From assembly GCA_023424215.1 (NCBI GenBank), contig JAFAEC010000223.1, forward strand, positions 1-15,712: a stretch of 15,712 bases of DNA. Direction: 5' to 3'. How positions within the stretch are numbered: position 1 is the first letter of the stretch; each line of letters opens with the position of its first letter. The notes beneath the pieces were generated by a model that saw only the letters and a list, made by a program, of their open reading frames with translations, was not told the origin of the DNA and made no database searches. Positions 14,740-15,712 of this stretch are shown piece after piece. The stretch is from Pseudomonadota bacterium. Its GTDB lineage: Bacteria > Pseudomonadota > Alphaproteobacteria > Caulobacterales > Caulobacteraceae. Made by a program: the position numbers and the translations under genes.

Positions 14740-15119
14740 TGTCGAAGGCGCCTGCACCCCACGCGACAGGCCGCGACGCGTCGTCAGCCCCGCGGACAGG
14801 CCTGTTCGGCCGCGGCCCGACCCTGTCGCGCTCCCTCGGGGCGCACGGCCATGGCGTCGGCCCGACCTGGCCGCTGAGGATCGAACTGTCGGCCGGAGCC
14901 GACCGCTGGGAGTGGCGTCTGACCGGCGACGGCATCGAGCCCCTCGCCTCCGGCGTCGAGACCACCGCGGACGAGGCCTTCCATGCGGCCCGCGCGGCCC
15001 TCTACCGGGCCCTCGACGACGGGCTGGAGCAGAAGCTCCGCTCCGCCGCCGGCCGCCGCAGCTCGATCTGGCGGGAGCCGGCCGACCGGGGCGCGGCCCG
15101 TCCGAAGGCGCCCGAATGA
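14739..15119 (+). CDS. Hypothetical protein coupled to the LuxR-type regulator
   Basis: I do not recognise this 126-residue protein. It has a disordered start (MSKAPAPHATG and on) and a folded-looking core with tryptophans (WPLRIELSAGADRWEWRLTG). A predicted helix follows (TADEAFHAARAALYRALDDGL), then a basic tail with SSIWREP. There is no signal peptide or membrane segment, so it is probably cytoplasmic. The ATG overlaps the regulator's stop as TGATG and its own stop overlaps the next start as ATGA. That chain of overlaps is the main reason for calling it, since no separate Shine-Dalgarno sequence is visible. A partner or modulator of the regulator is possible but unproven. Confidence 0.62.
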   Translation: MSKAPAPHATGRDASSAPRTGLFGRGPTLSRSLGAHGHGVGPTWPLRIELSAGADRWEWRLTGDGIEPLASGVETTADEAFHAARAALYRALDDGLEQKLRSAAGRRSSIWREPADRGAARPKAPE

Positions 15120-15304
15120 TCCGCCGCCGACGCCTCTCCATCCGCTGGACCGACAAGGGCTGCACCCTGGTGCTGGCGCTCCGGACCCCGAGCGGTCAGT
15201 ACGCCGGCGAGCGCCTCGTGCCGATCGCGTCCAACCCCGCGGACGACCTGTCGGCCGGACCCGCGTCCGAGGCTCCCGCCCCGCCGCCGGGCCGCCTGCA
15301 CTGA
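15116..15304 (+). CDS. Small hypothetical protein, third gene of the LuxR operon
   Basis: This 62-residue protein has no recognised family. It begins MIRRRRLSIRWTDKGCTLVL and continues with a short beta-like stretch (LALRTPSGQYAGERLVPIAS) before a Pro/Ala-rich tail. Its ATG lies inside the ATGA overlap with the previous gene, implying translational coupling. The first 40 residues have coding-like composition; the tail is less convincing. No signal peptide or cysteine pattern is visible. Confidence 0.52.
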   Translation: MIRRRRLSIRWTDKGCTLVLALRTPSGQYAGERLVPIASNPADDLSAGPASEAPAPPPGRLH

Positions 15305-15393
15305 CCCTCGCCGCCGCCGTCGCGCCCCGCGCCGACAGCCGGTAAATCTCCCGCTCCGCTGAAACCTCCTTCGCCCCAACGCCTTGTTTCCGC

Positions 15394-15576
15394 ATGAGCA
15401 AGTCGTTCGAAGAGATCCGCCGGGAGCTCTCGGACCTGATCGGAGACGCGGTGCCGGAGGAAGACCCCGAGCGCCGCCAGGCCCTGCTGGTTCTGGCCGA
15501 CCACTGGTCCGACATCCTGCGCCGCCGCGCCGGCGACCGGCCCGGCGACGGCGCCCGCGGCCACCCACGCGCCTGA
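15394..15576 (+). CDS. Small acidic/basic helical hypothetical protein
   Basis: This 60-residue protein is predicted to be helical: MSKSFEEIRRELSDLIGDAV, then EEDPERRQALLVLADHWSDILRR with a heptad-like pattern, ending in a Gly/Arg-rich tail. I do not recognise it. Codon use is typical of the window. No Shine-Dalgarno sequence precedes the ATG, so it may be leaderless or start from an unseen signal. It lies 89 bases after the LuxR operon on the same strand; the gap holds nothing clear. Confidence 0.5.
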   Translation: MSKSFEEIRRELSDLIGDAVPEEDPERRQALLVLADHWSDILRRRAGDRPGDGARGHPRA

Positions 15577-15582
15577 GCCGGG

Positions 15583-15682
15583 CCCCCTCTCCTCCCCAAA
15601 TCGTGGGGGAGGGGGACCCTGCGAAGCCCACAGGGCGAAGCATGGTGGAGGGGTGGAGACGGGACGGCGGAGCCGTTCCGTC
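15583..15682. repeat. Hairpin-rich intergenic repeat of dispersed type
   Basis: This is a run of imperfect palindromes with no coding content. CCTCCCC (15591-15597) pairs with GGGGAGG (15606-15612), extended by wobble pairs. CCCTG (15617-15621) pairs with CAGGG (15631-15635). An 11-bp stem with one mismatch spans 15658-15668 and 15672-15682. The CT-rich arm followed by a GA-rich arm and GCATGGTGGAGGGGTGG resembles repeats scattered between genes in many Caulobacterales and relatives, from general knowledge. It follows the last gene and may also help end transcription. Only one copy lies in this window, so repeat status is not shown here. Confidence 0.5.
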
Positions 15683-15712
15683 GACGAAAGCCGCAGCTTC
15701 CTTCCCCCCGCC

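Noticed and set aside
1..15712. Mobile element, prophage, CRISPR array or tRNA
   Set aside because: No transposase, integrase, terminal repeats, spaced direct repeats or cloverleaf sequences were found. The only phage-like hint is the broken helix-turn-helix gene at the left edge, which is not enough.

Overview
The window is very GC-rich DNA (roughly 70% by eye) from an alphaproteobacterium. A large TonB-dependent receptor, GCTA-type promoter elements, the codon bias and a dispersed CT/GA-rich palindromic repeat point to Caulobacterales (a Brevundimonas- or Caulobacter-like chromosome). This assignment is an inference; no rRNA or marker gene is present. I see no tRNA, rRNA, CRISPR, transposase or integrase.

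Left part (1-2743). At the left edge is a minus-strand helix-turn-helix gene that runs off the window and is readable only if one surplus base near 354-355 is removed. Next is an intact minus-strand arr gene (rifamycin ADP-ribosyltransferase) with all three family catalytic residues. A 350-base spacer follows, then a plus-strand DUF2254 membrane protein that may be translationally coupled to a 7-codon leader. Its 3' end overlaps the next, convergent gene by 67 bases.

Middle part (2677-6504, minus strand). A periplasmic DUF5694 protein carries both GxxH motifs of the TIKI/TraB/ChaN-type superfamily. It lies directly upstream of an 879-residue TonB-dependent receptor, and the two are probably co-transcribed.

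Fimbrial part (6593-11944, minus strand). A compact chaperone-usher cluster reads pilin, chaperone, usher, probable tip subunit. A 46-residue CxxH...CxxC protein, missed by ordinary length cut-offs, follows at the end. The pilin promoter region holds a perfect 14-bp palindrome and two copies of ACTGGTTA. Two overlapping hairpins separate pilin from chaperone and could set their relative expression.

Regulatory part (11939-15576). Immediately upstream are a minus-strand LuxR-type regulator, a minus-strand AraC-type regulator and a divergent plus-strand LuxR-type regulator. The two LuxR-type proteins share an architecture: an N-terminal PAS-like region and a C-terminal LuxR helix-turn-helix. They are good candidates to control the fimbriae, which is inferred from position. 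The plus-strand regulator is coupled by overlapping stop/start codons to two small proteins of unknown function. One more small gene follows, and the window ends in a hairpin-rich intergenic repeat.
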